Source: Leuconostoc palmae (lineage in GTDB: Bacteria; Bacillota; Bacilli; Lactobacillales; Lactobacillaceae). From it: a stretch of DNA of 64,000 bases. The position numbers were made by a program, and so were the translations under genes. Where the stretch lies: NCBI RefSeq assembly GCF_019656075.1, contig NZ_BPKZ01000002.1:149888-213887 (forward strand), read 5' to 3'. Below, piece by piece: positions 62,382 through 64,000 of the stretch. How positions within the stretch are numbered: the stretch's first letter is position 1; every line of letters starts with the position of its first letter. The notes under the pieces are model-generated. The model saw only the letters and a program-made list of their open reading frames with translations, made no database searches and was not told the DNA's origin.

Positions 62382-63285
62382 TTATTTTTTGAATTATCTT
62401 TTGTTCCACCAGCATCACCATTGGCTCCTTCTTCTGTACCTGGATTCCACCAACTAGCATGCGCATTTGTATCTTGTATTTTTAAATTAAATAGTGCTAC
62501 TAATTTTTTAGGTGCTTTCTCCCAAGTATATTGATCTGTTAATTTGGCTGTGGTAATAATACGATAATTAGTTGAAGGGAACAAACAGCTAATTATTGTT
62601 AACTGTGGCTGATTAGTTTTGTCTAGAACAGAAACTTCTGATTCTTGCACTGTTTTCTGATTGTTTATCACATATCGATAAATTCCCTTATCATTAGCCA
62701 ATATAACTTCATTGCCATTTAACCAAGAAGATCCTTTTAATTTACCATTATCTAAGTATGGTGTATCATGATTAGTTGATTCCTGCAATGCACTGAAACC
62801 TGTTTTTCCGTCATTAAAATTATGAGCGGCTAACCCATAATTCCCTTGTCCCATTATAGGAATATTCTTTCCTTCTGGATCATCTGCAGATTGATTAGCA
62901 TAATTTGCACCAGCATTCAATCCCTTATCATGATAAGCATCATTGTAAATTGGCAACAAAATGTATCGACTGGGTATGGCAACAAAACCTTGTTTTTCCA
63001 AACCTTGTTGTGCCTGTCTCATAACCATCTGTTTAATACTATTAACTGATAACGTACTTGTTTGTTTTCTAGCGTCGTCTTTTTTTATATTATTAATAAT
63101 CTTATTAGATTTATCACCTAAATTTAATATATTTTGATCTAAAATGTATTGAGCTAAAAAAATATAAAAACAATACAACATAAAAACATAATCAAGTTAT
63201 CAATTTTTTTTGAATTCACTTTCCAAATTACTAATAAAAAAATTGAAATTGCGAATAATATAGTTAAAATAACTGAACTGTTCAT
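62378..63285 (-). pseudogene. Class A-like sortase, frameshifted N-terminus
   Basis: Transpeptidase that anchors LPxTG-type proteins. The catalytic His is in YGLAAHNF and Cys in LTIISCLFP, with Arg in NYRIITTAKL. The frame with these residues begins only at 63181 (MLYCFYIFLAQYILDQ). A well-placed start with GAGAGAG upstream lies at 63285 (MNSSVILTILFAISIF) and runs 43 codons to a TAG at 63154. A run of seven T (63156-63162) would read through as ...IVFIFFLAQYILD if it had eight. One T lost in a homopolymer explains the split. The protein may still be made from 63181 with a poor anchor. Confidence 0.75.
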
Positions 63286-63492
63286 AATTTTTCTCTCTCA
63301 TAACAACAGGATTCTTTATTGTATAGTTACTCATTAAGCATAAACTAATAACAAATAATACACAACATTATCACTATTATTTACAGTATTGCGCACTCTC
63401 ATCTACTGACCATCATTCATCTATTTTAAAAGACAGCCTAAGTTCTCACTTAAACTGTCTTTTTTTCAAACTTACTCAATGAGTAAGTTTTT
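63286..63492 (-). other. Intergenic between surface protein and sortase
   Basis: Two hairpins follow the surface-protein stop: AAACTTACTC-ATT-GAGTAAGTTT (63468-63492) and GACAGTTTAAGT-loop-ACTTAGGCTGTC-TTTT (63430-63462), together a double terminator. The remaining 120 bp is AT-rich with no gene. Confidence 0.65.
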
Positions 63493-64000
63493 TTACTGCT
63501 TATTTTTTCGTTTCTTAGCAATTATTGCTACCAACAATGTTACCATTGTGGCTATCATTGCGCCTGTATTCTCAACATCAGTTGATGTAGCTTCTGTATT
63601 CGGTAACTTTCCTGACTGCTTGTCATCGTTTTTACCTAATGTTGCTGCCGCACTTGTGTTCGTGTTCATTGAAGAACTCTGATTCGTACTTGTACTTGTT
63701 GAGGCGCTTGCTGAAGCACTGTCACTTGCAGTACTTGCTGAATTGCTTGCACTTACAGTACTTGCTGAGGTGCTTGTACTTGTTGAAGCACTGTCACTTG
63801 CAGTACTTGTTGAAGTACTTGTACTTGCACTGATTGAAGCACTGTCACTTGCAGTACTTGCTGAGGTGCTTGTACTTGCTGAATTGCTTGCACTTGCAGT
63901 ACTTGCTGAGGTGCTTGCACTTACAGTACTTGTTGAAGTACTTGTACTTGCACTGATTGAAGCACTGTCACTTGCAGTACTTGCTGAATTGCTTGTGCTT
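63493..64000 (-). CDS. Ser-rich repeat surface protein, C-terminal part
   Basis: Runs off the right edge of the window; 168 C-terminal codons seen. Most are alternating Ser-X dipeptides (SASDSASTSTS pattern) encoded by near-repeat units of about 36-60 bp. The end carries the sorting signal: GKLPNTEATSTDVENTG, a hydrophobic helix (AMIATMVTLLVAIIA) and KKRKNKQ. The motif is LPNTE, not LPxTG. It lies directly upstream of the sortase on the same strand. Probably a glycosylated adhesin. Confidence 0.85.
   Translation of the reverse strand, partial: STSNSASTASDSASISASTSTSTSTVSASTSASTASASNSASTSTSASTASDSASISASTSTSTSTASDSASTSTSTSASTVSASNSASTASDSASASASTSTSTNQSSSMNTNTSAAATLGKNDDKQSGKLPNTEATSTDVENTGAMIATMVTLLVAIIAKKRKNKQ

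Noticed and set aside
63680..64000. Short repeated units resembling a CRISPR array
   Set aside because: Units are in frame, encode Ser-X dipeptides of a surface protein and have no constant repeat/unique spacer pattern.
1..64000. tRNA or rRNA genes
   Set aside because: No cloverleaf-like sequence with T-loop GGTTCGAATCC or rRNA segments was recognised on either strand.

Overview
This is a low-GC Firmicutes chromosome segment. It looks like a heterofermentative lactic acid bacterium of the Leuconostoc group. The reasons are the gene order, the mevalonate kinase, a short pyruvate kinase, a dnaE-pyk pair without the pfkA that sits between them in homofermenters, and LPxTG/sortase surface genes. 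The genus is an inference; Fructobacillus, Weissella or Oenococcus cannot be excluded from the sequence alone.

Layout. 1-5767 (-): asparaginase (cut by the window edge), recO, era, dgkA, ybeY, phoH and an ammonium channel. 5889-10736 (-): pyk and dnaE, then a small divergent membrane gene. 11089-19061 (-): one aromatic amino acid operon in transcription order aroE, aroF (broken), aroB (broken), aroC, aroA, tyrA, shikimate kinase-chorismate mutase fusion, ACT-less prephenate dehydratase-like gene, aroD. It is preceded by a strong promoter, a 17-codon leader peptide ending Y-F-Y-F-W-F-I-stop, and two tandem terminator hairpins, which together look like a translation-coupled attenuator. A deletion has joined the 5' half of aroF to the 3' two thirds of aroB, so this strain probably cannot make chorismate de novo although the rest of the operon is intact. 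19071-20613: an ECF S component and a nucleoside hydrolase behind a preQ1-I-like leader, suggesting queuosine-precursor salvage. 20781-24667: DegV, DHFR, CCA-adding enzyme, TPR protein.

24855-34293 is a decayed prophage between the TPR gene and hup. It has truncated terL, terS, HNH and small genes, a frameshifted antirepressor, an early gene with a nonsense codon, an intact LexA-like repressor, and an integrase with an internal deletion. It carries accessory cassettes with conserved flanks: two 'moron' units (DUF1643 and a two-TM protein) with near-identical promoters and terminators, and two membrane/Ser-rich genes behind an identical 29-nt leader. It also carries a promoter-hairpin-terminator unit that looks like a small non-coding RNA.

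34356-44736 (-) is core: hup, der, S1-like rpsA, cmk, LysM protein, riboflavin ECF ribU with FMN riboswitch, rluB, scpB, scpA, ribT, xerD, cvfB, yqeY, rpsU. 44837-48441: MHS-type transporter, N-terminally truncated amino-acid permease, YitT-type protein. 48520-51928: T-box, hisS, aspS. 51945-53264 is a scar: the C-terminus of a GH13 glucosidase, a degenerate IS3-family element and the C-terminal half of a LacI-type regulator. 53337-61268: small ORF, RlmL-like methyltransferase, dnaD, asnS, aspB, tseB-like gene, and a DinG-like protein with intact exonuclease but degenerate helicase motifs. A perfect 56-bp palindrome separates dinG from mevalonate kinase. The right end holds a class A sortase whose N-terminus is split by a T-run frameshift, and the end of a Ser-rich surface protein with an LPNTE sorting motif.
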